Source of the DNA: Orthonyx spaldingii
Lineage: Eukaryota > Chordata > Aves > Passeriformes > Orthonychidae
Reading direction: 5' to 3'
NCBI GenBank assembly: GCA_013397795.1
Contig: VZTJ01004779.1
Span: forward strand, 62,001-126,000
Length of the DNA: 64,000 nucleotides
The first letter of the stretch is position 1, and each line of letters begins with the position of its first letter. The position numbers and the translations under genes were made by a program. The notes under the pieces were generated by a model that was not told the DNA's origin, did no database searches, and saw only the letters and a program-made list of their open reading frames with translations. This document shows positions 1 through 12,803 of this stretch, piece by piece.

Positions 1-505
1 CTCCTGAGACTTAAGGCACTCACACAAAGCACAGGCTCCTGGCAGTAATAAAATGCCTTTCCCTCATCCCCTTTACATGCCACACTGCTGTAGAGCAGAG
101 CAATCATTAAGGTACTTTCAGCCCCACAGGCATGTCGGGGACTGATCTTTTCTCCAGATTTGTTACAGAGAAGTAGAGAGGCAAACATTTCTCCTGTGCC
201 CTCTGAGCACATTTTAGGAGCATGAAAATGTCACATATCCTGTTGATCAAGGTACCGGGGGAATTCCATACACTGAGACCCATTTGAGGTTCATTTTATT
301 GGGGAATATTGGAAGAAAGAAGAGGCAAAAGGCCAAACATTTACAAGAGGCAGAACTGAAAGCTGTGATTCTTTGACTTCAGCACTTCTTCAGAGACCCT
401 TTTCTATGACAAAAATAGAAACCAGTGTAAGTTGTTAAAAGAGAGTGATAAATTCTGTTTTCCAATTTCTTGAGTTTTACAATGCCCAATAATAATTTAC
501 ATGAT

Positions 506-511
506 GTTTAG
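506..511. repeat. Left 6-bp target site duplication (gtttag) of solo LTR
   Basis: The hexamer gtttag lies immediately left of the LTR and recurs immediately right of it at 757-762. The paralogous copy at 12671-12676 has the hexamer once, which is the expected empty site. Confidence 0.88.
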
Positions 512-756
512 TGTGACAGCACAGAAACCTCTTTCTCGTGAGAAAGAATCTATTTGTTTATATAAACTAAGATAAAGGTAGTGAAACTCTCATGAATCNN
601 NNNNNNNNNNNNNNNNNNNNNNNNNNNNNNNNNNNNNNNNNNNNCAATCAGGTGGGAGTCCATTTTGTATATAAAAGCTGAATTTAATAAATAAATTGAT
701 CTTTATGGCACTTGACCTCTCGACTTCCCGTGTTTCGACATCCGCTCGCAGCTACA
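512..756 (+). mobile_element. Solo LTR, ERVK-like (6-bp target duplication), with internal assembly gap
   Basis: The element starts TGTGACAGC and ends GCAGCTACA, so it has TG...CA ends, and is flanked by the perfect 6-bp repeat gtttag. The duplicate of the surrounding sequence near 12163-12803 lacks it entirely. A TATA-like box (668-676) is followed by overlapping AATAAA signals (686-695), then a 60-bp U5-like tail, so transcription would run to the right. A gap of 46 Ns (599-644) lies in the U3-like part, so the true length is unknown. Six-base duplications are typical of beta/alpha-type (ERVK-like) avian elements. No gag or pol sequence is visible. Confidence 0.82.
599..644. other. Assembly gap (46 N)
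   Basis: Run of N within the LTR. The sequenced LTR flanks make it possible that more than a short stretch is missing here, including a collapsed internal region. Confidence 0.99.
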
Positions 757-762
757 GTTTAG
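757..762. repeat. Right 6-bp target site duplication (gtttag) of solo LTR
   Basis: Perfect repeat of 506-511, directly after the LTR's terminal CA. Confidence 0.88.
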
Positions 763-2304
763 AGTACATTTCATCTTTAAGATGTTGAATTAATTGTTAT
801 TACTTTTCTCTAGGAAGATTTTCTTGTCATTCCTTCATCTTCAGGAAAGCTTTCCATTGCTCTGCTTTCATTGAGTCTTATCCTGAATTCATAGAAATTA
901 AGTGATATGATAAGCAAACATAAGTGTAAAATATTAAAACTTTAACACAGACTTCAGAATAACTAAACAGGATGAGATAAAAACCTTCCTTTAGACTTCA
1001 ATAGTCATCAGATGCAACAAAAGCACATTCTTCAAATCAAAGATAAACTCTGTCTTTTTTTTTTTCTGTCCTACATGGCATCCTTCAAAAAGATACTTCT
1101 TGTCCAATGGAAGGTTTTCATTTCTTACATTGCCTTATCATCCACAGATCAAAAAAATTAGACAGTATTTAAGGAATCTATTGTAAGATTTTCCTTCACT
1201 AAAATTTCTTTAAGATTTTATTTTTATTCTGGATCCATCACATCATGTGTTCTCCAATAGATTTTTGATGGTATTTCATCAGAGTTGTCAAAGACTGTTC
1301 AGTTTACAAGTCTATTCCCTGTCCTATGCAGACCAGTTCCCTGTCCTACAACCATTTCCAGTATTTTGCTGATAATATCTGGCATGGGAAAATCACTGGG
1401 AATTCCACAAATCCTCCTGGAAGTAACAGGCCTTCACACTTAATGAGGTTGTTTTTAATGTCTATTCAATCTGCAGGACAGGAGGATTTCTTCTGGATTT
1501 ATCATTCAAATTCCTGTGCCACTAAAAAATATTTGCTGGCACATACCAGGGTCTTATATTTGCAGATTCTATTAACAAATCTGGCAGCTTTATGGAGCAT
1601 GAATTGAGCTGCAGTTTTTTTCATGAAACAAGACACAAATCACACCTCAGACCAAGTAGTATAATTTTCATAAATGTTTAATCCACAAGCACCAATGAAA
1701 GGATAAAAAGAAGCTTTTACTTCGTAATATATGGTGATGTACATATACACAGTTGGCACTTCTTCCAGTTAGTTTCCCTTAGGCAAGTAAAGGTCAGGAA
1801 AACATCAAACATTACCAAGGAACTTTCCCAGGCCAAAACATTTAACTTCTTAGATTCAATTTCAAAAACTGATTTTCTGCACTGTAGAAGTTCTTTCCCT
1901 CTGTAAAGTCTCTTTTCACAGTTATGGGAGGTGTCATTTGAACAGGAATTACAGTTCCCTGTAGAAGATCCTGTTGACTGACATCCTCTCCTTCATTCCA
2001 TCTTGTAAATGCTTTTAAATCCCATCTCTGTAAAGTTTTTTCTCCCTTCTATATCATTATTTAAATGAACTCTGACATTTCCAAGTACAAATCGATATGA
2101 GATTTAGCTGCATTATGGAAGAGCTGGTGGAACAGAATGCCTATCTAATATACTAAGTGCAGTAAGATGTTCTCAGATTGGCAAATTTACCTTTGTTCCC
2201 TGTTCCACTTCATCAGGTTATGCCCCTGTTCATCTTCTCCATGGTTAAATTGTCTCACTGCTCATAAAGTTGGTTTATTTGTGCCACCGCCACTGACAGG
2301 GAGG

Positions 2305-2425
2305 ATGTGAGGTGCACATGTGTGTGAATGTGTGAGCATATACACATGTATGTACATACCAGTGCACATAGAGATGTGTGTGAATTTACACATATTTTAT
2401 ATGTACATATCTATATATTTTCAGT
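2305..2425. repeat. Alternating purine-pyrimidine (TG/CA/TA)-rich stretch
   Basis: Imperfect runs of TGTG, CACA and TATA dinucleotides occur over about 120 bp, including short inverted pieces around acatgtatgtacat. It is a degenerate dinucleotide repeat rather than a pure microsatellite. Confidence 0.6.
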
Positions 2426-5400
2426 AGTCAGGATTGTGACCACTTAGGATATTTGCATACCAACAAAGGTTATATTGGAGATTCCCTGCAGGGGCAGCCT
2501 TGCTGGAACTCAAGCAGAGACAGTAGCTGGTGTCAGAGAAGGAGCATAACCATGAGATAAAAATCCCGGTGAGCACGACCTCCTAGCCTCACTGCAGCTC
2601 CATTTTGACACAACTGTGGCATTGCCACTCCCAAAGCTGATTTCCTTTTGGAGCACATGTGGTGCAAGGACTCTGCACCAATGACGAGAGTAACCCTACA
2701 GCCCTGGGTGTTTCCTTCACCATCCTAGAGTTTTTTGTGTCAGTCAGGTACCAAATAGAGTCCAGAATGAAAGCAAATGGAGGAAAGGAGAGAAAAGAGA
2801 CAGATCATTTGTCTTCAGGTTTATGTGAAATAATTGGCTAGAGAGAGAGAAAAAAGGTAGTGAGAAGATTGTTCTATCCACTTTTTCCTTCTGGCAGGGG
2901 AGAAGTAAACAGGAATGTTTTGGAATAAGAAATCTTTCCTGATGCAGAGCAAAGGCACATCTCCATGAATTCAAACAAGCCTTTAGATTGATTATGTGCT
3001 GAGAGTAACAAATTATGTTGCAAAGAGATTAAAAACTATGTTTATTTCAATGTCCAGAGTAATTTATATCTCCTCAAATACTTTCGGGAGTATCTGATGC
3101 TGTCAGAACTGTTTTTCAGTATGATTTGTCTTGAACTGAACCTTTCTGTGATTTCAGGCAGCACTTTGTACACAGCACATGCTGCACACAGCTTCATTTT
3201 ATGTCCAGGTATTTTTTTAATAGAGTCATTTGCAATTGTTTTGGGAAGTTAAAAACTACTGCACCTGAGCAAAAGAGTACTGAATGCAGTTATAATTGTT
3301 ATTACCAGCCTTCATTTGTCACTCTTAACATCAGCATCTGCGTGTTCACAGAACCAGAGTGTCCCCAGATGGACTTCCCAGGGAACAGAGCATCAAGTCA
3401 AATGATCCTGCCACCCTCCTTCCCTGCTCCAAGATGGCTTCTATGGATTTGGCTGAAGGGGTGCAGATTCCCTGTTTATTAAATCTTTCCTCCAGAAAAC
3501 TTAGGAATATTAGGTCCAAGTGTGTCATAGGGAGGGAGAGAGTGAACTTGCCACACTGACCATCTGATTATGCCAGCAATGCAGAGCAGGGACTGATGAG
3601 AGGACTTCAGTAGTTTCCTCACCCTCAATCCATCTCACAAAATATGTACATTGCTCTGGGACAACATATAAATGTTATCAGCATTCAGGAGAAAAAGCCA
3701 ATGAGAGGTGAAACACTCTCACAGTTTCACTTCTTGTATCCCTGAGGAGACCTGTATGCTGAGAGAAATGCTTTCCAATCCCTGGATGAAAACTGCTATG
3801 AGCAGAAAAAAAGATGTGTAGGAAAAGAAATAGGGATATGATCACCTGGAGATGTTGAAACTGGAAAAAAAAAACCTGTCTTGGATTTAGAACTGAAACA
3901 GATTATCACAGCTTGAGTGGCAAAATGGGGCACTGACTACATAGCTGCAGCAGAAACAAGGGCTGAGGACAGGCTGGTGACTGGGAGACAGAATAAGCTG
4001 TAGTGTCAGATTTAGTTTCCTGATTTCTCTAAAACACACCTACACATCTGGGACTAAATTTGTTGAGGTGAGGTACAATCTCAGTCAAAAATATATTTTA
4101 GCATTGCTTTGATCTTCACTCTGTTACCTAAAAGACACATCTGCTTCTCATATGCACCTGCAGCTATTAATAACTTGGTTTTTAGTAAAGCAAAGTCTCT
4201 CATTACAGCCCCTGTGCTATGCAAGGAGCTGCACAGACACACACAACTGCATGGACCAGCTCTGCTTTGGTGGTCAGTAGGACTTCTGAAATAACCAGTT
4301 GAAATAAATTATTTTTCAGTGTAGGTAAGGTTTAGATGAACCAGCTCATCAAAAGGACCATAATTGTTCTTGTTTAAGGTATTTACCATGGCTATTTTTC
4401 AGCTATTGCCAGCAGGACTAAATGGATAGGATTGTTGATCTGCTGCACTTAGGGCTTTCAGCCACAGCAGTTGCATTGAAGAAGACATTGCTAAGATGCA
4501 ACTCATTATGTCACCTTTGTGGCTCTCCTGCTTTGGCAGCAACTGGTTGAGATTCTTCAGTCTTTATTTGTTCTTTGGGGTTTTTTTCCAGGCAAAATCT
4601 CTAGTGAAGACAGAAATCAGAAAAAGATACTCCAAAATCATTGTGACAATAACTACTAATTCTTTAATTTTATAATGTATGTCTACCCCTGTCTTTAGTG
4701 ATTTTGGGGCTGCCCTAAAATCTGTTCTTTGTCAGAGAATCTTTTTCTTTGTCGTTGATTACTGCAGATCTTGTTATCAGAAAGAACATCTTTTCAAATA
4801 TCTTCCTAAGGTAATCTCTTTTGTGCCTTAAATAAATATCATGTAGTGATAGGAAATGTCCTGTTTTGTCTTAGTTTTGAACTGTAATTGCACACATTTA
4901 ATTTTTAGAATAGTAATTAACACTAATGATCTTTGCAGCAATCTCCTATTATGATTACCCCCTAAGTCCGAACTGTCTAGAAATTAGAAAATATTGTACA
5001 AATCTTTAAACAGAAAATGCTGATATGTCAAAAGAAAACCTAGCTGGTTTCAAAGTGTTGGAAAATGTTTCTAATTTGGTGTTTGATCCCCTGGAATTCC
5101 CCTCCACCCAACCATCCACCAGGAGACACTTCCACAGCAGTCAGTAACTTAGTGGTAAGGGAGGAAACCTACAGTTTGATATATATTATCGATTTTTAAT
5201 CCATCAAAAAATACCCATTTTTAATTCACTTGTACCTGTTATACAATCTACTTTGTACTACAAAAGGATTTTTTCAATACTTTTTTTGCATATTAGAAAG
5301 TCAATCTGAAGATAAATGCTACTCAGACTAATCTGTGCAATTGAGGTCAAATTTTCACTTTTCAAACTAAGAAAATAAATAGATTTGGGACAAAAAAAGG

Positions 5401-5750
5401 AAGTTATCATTATATAGCGAGGTTACCATTCAAAGCTAGCTATGAATTTTCAGTGCTTATAAGCAAGAAAATATCAAATCTGAGCAGAAAGATAGTCCAT
5501 GATATTTGGCATCCTGCTTTTGGAATGGCAAAATGAGAACTCTGCATGGCTCAGCAAAAATGGACCTGCAGTGGAGCAAAGGATTGAAGGTGATGGGCTC
5601 AAATAGGGAATTGTCATTGTCATTTGTGACGTGATCATTGCAAACACTGCAGATATTCCTATCACATACAGCCCACGTGGGGCATTGTCACATATCAGTT
5701 AGATTCCATTAGGACTGACCAGGATTTAGGATGGTAAGAAAATTGAAATT

Positions 5751-5776
5751 TTTATATATATACGTATATATATAAA
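5751..5776. repeat. 26-bp perfect AT-rich palindrome
   Basis: Thirteen bases on each side of the central CG (5763-5764) are perfect complements, composed of TTTATATATATAC and its reverse complement. It is a (TA)n expansion with cruciform potential and no sign of function. Confidence 0.8.
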
Positions 5777-5849
5777 TTTTTTTCTTTGTCTTGGTAAATT
5801 TATTTTTAATCTTTTATAGATACAGAAGAGCAAGAGGCATCTCTGCAGG

Positions 5850-6395
5850 TGTGCTGGTTTTGGCTGGGGTAGAATTAATTTTCTTCCCAGTGACTAGCAC
5901 AGGGCTATGCCTTGGATTTGTGCTGAACATGGGACTGATAATACAGAGATATTTTTTGTTACTGATGAGCAGGGCTTACACAGAGCCAAGGCCTTTTCTG
6001 CTTTTCCTACGGCCACGCTGGTGAGGGGGCTGGGGGTTCATGGGAGGTTGGAAGGAGACACAGCCAGAACAGGAGACCCTCAATGACCACAGGGATATTC
6101 CAGACTGTGTGACATCATGGATCAGTGTGTAAAGCGGGGGGAGGACGGAGGAGATGTTTGGAGTGATGGAGTTTTTCTTCCCAAGTCACTGTTATGTGTG
6201 ATGGATCCTGGCTTTCCTGGAGATGGCTGAACACCTGCCCAACCATGGGAAGCCCTGAATTCTTTGTTTTTCTTTGCTTATGTGCATGGCTTTTGCTTTT
6301 CCAGTTAAGCTGTCTTTATCCCAACCCATGAGTTTTCCAGCTTTTACCCTCCCAATTCTCTCCCTGATCCTGCCAGTGGGGGAGTGGGTGCCAAA
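5850..6395 (+). mobile_element. ERVL-type LTR (probably solo), 3' end truncated or diverged
   Basis: It begins TGTGCTGGTTTTGGCTGGGG, the start I recall for an abundant avian ERVL LTR family. It keeps the family's characteristic internal phrases: the 'gggatattcca' block near 6091, a degenerate TATA region near 6125-6140, 'gtgatggagtttttcttccc' near 6165, 'atggctgaacacctgccc' near 6222, and 'tttatcccaacccatgag' after a polyadenylation-like region near 6305-6335. The usual terminal sequence with the final CA is not recognisable after about 6395, and I could not find a target duplication. A relative lies inverted at 15040-15340. No coding sequence of the retroelement is present. Confidence 0.8.
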
Positions 6396-9300
6396 AAAAG
6401 TGCAGAGCAGAAGATTTTATGCTCTACAAAAAGGGAAAAGGAAGAAGTGAAGCAAATATGATGTTGAAACAGAAGATGGAAGTGACTGGAACTGGAAAGT
6501 TATCTCAATTGTCATTGTTCCTCCACTGGACCATACCTCTGTAGCTGACCTGGAGATGACTGGTGGGAGGGCAGACAATATTCTCCTTTGCTGAAATTGC
6601 TGTCATTTGGTACACACAGCCTATATAAAGCTGAAATAAAGCTTTTAATTAAACTAGAGAGACAAGCTTCAGGGCAGGCTGTTTCTCTTACTGTTTTAGT
6701 TAGAAAAGATGTCAAAAATGCAAGGTGAGAGAGAGCACAGAACTGAAAAAGTGACAAAGTACACTCATTCCTCCTAAAGCTTTGAAGTATTCATGGTCTC
6801 TTTCCCATTTAATCCACCTGTGGGAAGATTAAGGGAATGTCTTCTGGCCTGATTGCCCAAGGTGCTGAGTACTTGCCACTGCCATTGACTTTTTGCTCCT
6901 TTTGCCTGGCTCCCTGTGGTAAAGCATCTCAGACTTCTCACAGGAGCAACCCCTTCTCAGCTTATCTGTAGGAGGCTGGAGATCAGCTCCGCCCGGGGCA
7001 GGAAAGTGAGAACTCTCTACAGTTGTTCAACCTGGGTGTAAAAGCTCACACCTCTTCCCTGTGGGAACTACACCAGGAGCAGCACTCCAAGGCAGTTCAC
7101 TTTACCCTTGACATATCTTTATATAATAAATATTTGTAGCTAGCATTGGCAGCAACTTCTCCTCTTCTTGGTATAGTAGGCACTAGTCAAATGCACAAGT
7201 ACTGCTTTTTTTACATTTTGCAGCTCTTTGCATTTTTTGTGGTGCCCAAAAACATAATTATTCTCCATTTGAGAGCATTGTGCTAGACTGGTAAAACACC
7301 AGGACTGAAATCAGGACTATGTCTACCACTAAATTGCTGGTACTTGTAGTATGTAAAGTAAAACTCTTTGTTTCGCTTTCAGATAATCGGAAAGGAACCA
7401 GTTCATTAGTCCCCCTTCAAGTAATAAAGAAAATTATTTATTTTGTATTTGTTTGCTTTTCAGTGAGGAAAAGTGACTGGCTTATTAGTTGTTTGTTCAT
7501 TTACTGTCATATAGTGTGCATCAATTTTTAGGAAATTAGTCTGTATTTAATCTACAAAAAGAATTTCGTACATGCAAAATACAATCAGTCAATTCTATCA
7601 GGTGACAAGGTGCAAATTAACTATAATCCATTTTTATTCTAGCAATCATGGGGTCACTCAAAAGCCAAATGGTGATGTTTTTGCTTGAAGAGGTGATCTG
7701 TTCTGCATAGTATTCCATCATTTTAAGCAGAGGAGTGCCAGTTTTCTATTGTGCATTAGCATATATATTAGATCCAGTCTATGCACAATTTTTGCATTAG
7801 CCTGCATTGATTGCCACATGAAAGGGGCTCGTAATACAATGCCACAATCCCAGGCAGTTATAGCAGTGCTTCCTGCTGGTACAACTTTCCCACTGTACCA
7901 TACAAACTTTCCCAGTGTAATCAACTTGAGTTGCTAAGAGAGATGAAGATGTGAGGATTCATTTGTGGTCAGGCTTTAGTGGATGAATTGGGGAACCACC
8001 TACCACAGAGCAAGCTAGAGAGTGAATTTACAGAGCCAGGCCATTTACACAATTATTCATTGGAAAATGCAAATTCACGTTAAGTTGCTTGCCTTTGAGC
8101 AAAAACAACATTTGCTACCCCACAGTACATTGTGTGAGAGGAGTCTGCCCAGGGCAATTAGTATAGATTAATTGCTTGTCTGTAACTTCACAGACTGTAG
8201 CGTGTTTGTCACATGTGCCCATACCTCTGCATTACAGTTTATTTCTTATATTAGGGTAAATAAATTTAAAATGGAGAAGAGCATCATTACCTAGCTGACA
8301 TAGGTGGATTTACCAGTATCTGAATTGCCTTTTAGCATATCAAGTCTATATTTGTCATTCATGGTACACTGGAAAAATTATTATTGAGTTCTGCGATCTA
8401 AAGTCTGTCCCAAAATAAAATATATTTCAGAAGCAGGGCTAGTGGATATTCAATTTCCCCAGAAAAATAGGCAAATGGAGCTGGCATGCAGACCCATATG
8501 GGAGAGTCTGCTCTTGCTAATTTTGCTCTTTAAAAAGCTGAATGAAACACAATTTATTTAGTAAGGAAGTCAGCACTTTATATTATCAAACTTTCACCAG
8601 TTTTCCTCATACGACTTCTTATATGAAAGAATTTGTTACCCCACAACAGTCATAACTAGGGAGCAACTAACATCATTTTTTTTTCTATTGCTGTGTTGAG
8701 CTGGATGGATCTGGGATAATAGATATAATGAGAGTAATCACAGGGCTGTGTTTCAGTCTTGAGAGATCTGCTGACAGCAGAAACTGCCAGGATGACAACA
8801 CTGCCAAGCTGCCATGAACTGCCACCAAGCCCAGGGCATAAACAAGGTCTGGGCAATTCCTCCCCTGGGGACAATGCTGCTTCCAAAGATATTCTTCAAG
8901 CCAGACACTTTCCAGAGCTGCAGGAGTGGGCTCTGGTGTGAGAACTGTAACTGTGCCTTCCCTTTTTGTTGCTCTTTCACTTCCCCAAGGAACAGCAGAG
9001 AAAGAATATTTCCTGGAAACCCAGACAACCAATAACGTAAATATCATAGCTTGAAAACCAGATCATTTACTAACTTGGAGTTTGATATACAATAGTAGAA
9101 CAAAAAAAAAAAAAAATCAAACCAAAAAAACCAAACAAGCAAAAAAGAGTTGCTAGTTAAAAATATGGTTTTTCTTTACCTTTCCCTACTTTCTTGTTGT
9201 TCATCCTGTCCTTGAGCCAGAGAAGACAGTTTTGAAAATGTTTGTTTCAGGTCACAGTGAGTACCATAACAGAGCATAATAAGATGATACCTACATTTGT

Positions 9301-12162
9301 GCCTGTAGACCTAAATCAGAATTTTGATTTAAATTGGGTATGATTACATTTTTGTGTTAAATATATCCTCTAATTATTTTCTTTCTACAACTGTACTAGT
9401 GCATAGGGAAAAACACCCCAAACTCCAATTACAGGGTTCCTAAGCTTTCAGCAGAAAATTGATGCCATGAATGAGCACCTTCAGGCATTTCCATTTTCTG
9501 GATTTTTTTTTGTCTGCATTATATAAAGTGTGACTATTTACAGAACAGGGCCTTCCCATTTTTCTCTGAAATAACAGTGCTCAGACTTCAACTGCGACTA
9601 TTGAAAACATTTCAGAATACCTCAGAACTAAGTCTGAAATATGGATATATATGTCTTCTTTTTTTAAATTCTTCTTCTATACAATTAGGGTGATAATTAT
9701 TTCAATGAGTGAGGTTTGGGTTTTTTTAGAAAGGTGACAACTCATTTTGAACTATCACAGTCTGTATTTCTAGAAAAAAAATCAGATGAAGATAATAGTT
9801 TTTTTTAGTTCTGAGCTAGCAATGTCAAAGCAGTTCTGGACTGGAAATACCTGCTCTGTGTTTAATTTAATTATGCTACTCAATTAGACAATTGGAAAGA
9901 AAAATGTGGATGCCATCAGTCAGGAAAAAGGCAATGTTAGAAAAAGGAGAGATGATAAGGTCATCAGCTCCTGTGGGACCAAAAGAGAAATTGGTAATTA
10001 TCAACTATGGAACACTGAGTTATCAGGAGACAGCTTGGGAAAAACTGCAGTGTGCCATAAAACTGATATCTCAATTGACTCAATGGCTTTTAGTATCTTT
10101 GGAGGTCATTAGACTTTGAAAGGTATATTTTGTGAATTCCTGCTGCTACAGTGACATCCACAGTTCCACACAAAGTTTTGTACAAAGTTCCAGTCAAGGA
10201 GGTTAAGTTTAGATGAGCTAATCTTATGTCTAACATCCACTGAAATCAATGAGAAGATTCTCAGCCACCAAAACCAGAGTTAATCATTGTTATAAGGATA
10301 TTATTTATTGCTACTATTATTGCTGTCACTACTACTACTACTATTACTCTTGTTATTCTGTAGACCGTAAACCAACATTTAGAGGAAAAGATCCTTTCAC
10401 TCAGATGGAGGCAAAAACTTGGTGTGGAATGTTCACTAAGGTGCTGGAAATCAGAGAAAGTGCTACAAATGCTCTCAGTGTGAATTTATTAAACAAAAGA
10501 TGCCTTACAATTATGAATTCAAGCCCATGGTTGCAATTGCTCACAAGTGTTCTCATTTTGGCTAAATAACATTGTTTAAAAATTATAAAGGAAAATGGTT
10601 TGCAAACCTTAAGTAGGTTACCTCCTACAGTATCTCTAAAATGCAGGTAAATTGGCATTCTTTTTTTTTTTCAAATGGCAAAATGAGGCAGAAGAAGTCT
10701 GATTTTGCAGAGCTGCTGAATTTCCATACTTTCTGCTGTAGAGGACTCCTCCCCTGGAAGGATTACAGTATTTCACACTGCTTTCATACCTCTCCAGAAC
10801 TGCAAACTCTGGAAGGAACCAGAGCCCAAAGCACCAATCACATCCAATGTCATTTCATTACATGAGATCTAGTTACTCAAACCTAGCAGAAATTCCCTCT
10901 CATGTGTGCATCTCGAATAAAGGCAAATACCATGGTGAGACATTCCATGTACCTGCTCTCCTCTCCTGTCACAAGGCAGCAGTTCATACAGGAATAATGG
11001 CAGCTGGAAGCCAACAAAGAGCACTTGAAACACAAACTGAGTCACTAAGGAGGGGTGACTGTTAGCCAACCTCTGCATTAGGTTAAAATGTACTGAAAAC
11101 AGTGGCAGTTATTTTAAAATGATTCCTTGCAGTACGAGACTAACCTTTCTCAAATTCAAGCCTTTGTGATGTTGTTTTTCTTTCATCAGTTTACTCAGCT
11201 CCCAGGAACTCACAGAGATAAAACCAAAATAACTCAAGTTACAGTTTTGTTGGTTACTCAGGGAACAACGCAAAAGTCAGATCTGTAAATGTGCAAAATA
11301 TTTTGAAACTGAGGACTTTAAGTTAGTTACCACAACATTTAGAAGATCTCCTGGAAGATGAATCATCCAATACAGATCTCCTTTCACAGATTTTGCTGAT
11401 ACTTCAAATTTTCCTGGAGGTTAACTTGCACATTTTTCACATAAATCCTCTTCTTTGTTTGTCACCACTGGCAACTCTCTCATCTTCTGTAGTCATCAGT
11501 GTCACAAAGTTGGTGCTTTTTTTTCTAACTTCTCCCTTCATTTCTTTTTCCCTCAGTATTGTCATTAAATCCTGCTGCTATTTCTAATATATCTGAGAAA
11601 TCCAGTCATTCCTCTCTGTCCCTATCAGCAAAACATGTGTTCCCACTACATTTTGCCTCTTTGCTGCAGCAGAAACACTTCACTTAATAGTGTTGTCATT
11701 AAACCCAGCTCATATCCATTCCTCTCAGCAAAGGAACGTGATCCACACTCATCTTTGTTTTCTCTGCCTCCTTCTGCAACTCAGACTCTGCTGCCTTCTC
11801 TGCTTTTGAGTTTTCAAATGATGTCCATTGCTTTAATCCCCTCCCAAAAGAATCCTGCAGGACTTCTTAAATTGTTGATCAAATGTTTTCCCTGGTGTGG
11901 TCGTTTCTCTATGTCTTCCATTACTTTTGGTGTTCTCTCACCCATTATGAAAGAAATAAGCTTGTTACAAGAGGGGAAAAAAGAGGAAGCTGTGGTTATT
12001 GAGAGGCAAAATCAATGGGAAGAGGAAGACAAAAGTTTGATATACATATAAGAGAATGCACACAATAAATATAAAATATAGAAATAAATATACATAAACA
12101 AATACATCCATGAGAAAGCAGGAGGGTCATGCTGAGGTGCATTTTGAACCTTCTATTTGGAC
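6396..12162. other. AT-rich sequence without recognisable genes
   Basis: Reading frames of up to 138 codons (11635-12051) and 120 codons (8685-9047, minus) occur but have no recognisable domain, and the latter overlaps others on both strands. The stretch 6840-7130 is richer in GC and has a TATATAATAAATA motif near 7120-7132, so it could be a decayed LTR, but I found no ends. A-rich runs lie near 9103-9150. Confidence 0.5.
10309..10350. repeat. Short (ACT/ATT)n trinucleotide repeat
   Basis: Five uninterrupted ACT units at about 10327-10342, bordered by related ctattatt-type triplets. Confidence 0.75.
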
Positions 12163-12803
12163 TCCTGAGACTTGGAGCACCCACACGATGGCACAGGCTC
12201 CTGGCAGTAATAAAATGCCTTTCCCTCATCCCCTTTACATGCTACACTGCTGTAGAGCAGAGCAATCATTAAGGTACTTTCAGCCCCACAGGCATGTCGG
12301 GGACTGATCTTTTCTCCAGATTTGTTACAGAGAAGTAGAGAGGCAAACATTTCTCCTGTGCCCTCTGAGCACATTTTAGGAGCATGAAAATGTCACATAT
12401 CCTGTTGATCAAGGTACCGGGGGAATTCCATACACTGAGACCCATTTGAGGTTCATTTTATTGGGGAATATTGGAAGAAAGAAGAGGTAAAAGGCCAAAC
12501 ATTTACAAGAGGCAGAACTGCAAGCTGTGATTCTTTGACTTCAGCACTTCTTCAGAGACCCTTTTCTATGACAAAAATAGAAACCAGTGTAAGTTGTTAA
12601 AAGAGAGTGAAAAATTCTCTTTTCCAATTTCTTGAGTTTTACAATTCCCAATAATAATTTGCATAATGTTTAGAGTACATTTCATCTTTAAAATGATGAA
12701 TTAATTGTTGTTACTTTTCTCTAGGAAGATTTTCTTATCATTCCTTCATCTTCAGGAAAGCTTTCCATTTCTCTACTTTTCACTAAGAGCCTTATCTGAT
12801 TCC
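12163..12803. repeat. Direct repeat copy 2, carrying the empty LTR site
   Basis: Matches 1-884 in the same orientation, but is continuous where copy 1 holds the LTR: the single gtttag lies at 12671-12676 and is followed directly by the sequence found at 763 onward in copy 1. Identity is very high left of this point, drops to the right, and is lost by about 12803. The left edge is near 12163. Confidence 0.85.

Larger units (their letters stand above)
1..884. repeat. Direct repeat copy 1 (segmental duplication or shared repeat), interrupted by an LTR
   Basis: Positions about 31-511 match 12194-12676 almost base for base; I count roughly eight substitutions over about 470 aligned bases. After the inserted LTR the match resumes at 757 (against 12671) and fades around 884. 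The first 30 bases are more divergent, and the copy may extend left of the window. Together the two copies define a unit of at least 640 bp in direct orientation about 12 kb apart. It could be a segmental duplication or two copies of an unrecognised interspersed family. I see no terminal repeats, poly-A or coding domain to decide. Confidence 0.85.
885..5849. other. AT-rich sequence without recognisable genes
   Basis: Only short, unrelated reading frames (60-93 codons) occur, several overlapping on opposite strands near 3200-3560, and none shows a domain. Apart from the alternating purine-pyrimidine stretch near 2305-2425 and a small palindrome at 5751-5776, I see no repeat structure. Confidence 0.6.

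Noticed and set aside
6840..7135. Possible further LTR with TATATAATAAATA
   Set aside because: No TG...CA ends or target duplication could be located, so it is mentioned only within the surrounding interval.
8685..9047. 120-codon minus-strand frame
   Set aside because: Three other frames are open over the same bases on both strands, and nothing in the protein is recognisable.
11635..12051. 138-codon frame as a possible gene
   Set aside because: Composition is that of AT/pyrimidine-rich noncoding DNA, with no domain, splice context or promoter visible.
12153..12374. 73-codon minus-strand frame in direct repeat copy 2, with a synonymous difference to copy 1
   Set aside because: The copies differ by a frameshift near the distal end and a single synonymous change proves nothing; no domain is recognisable.
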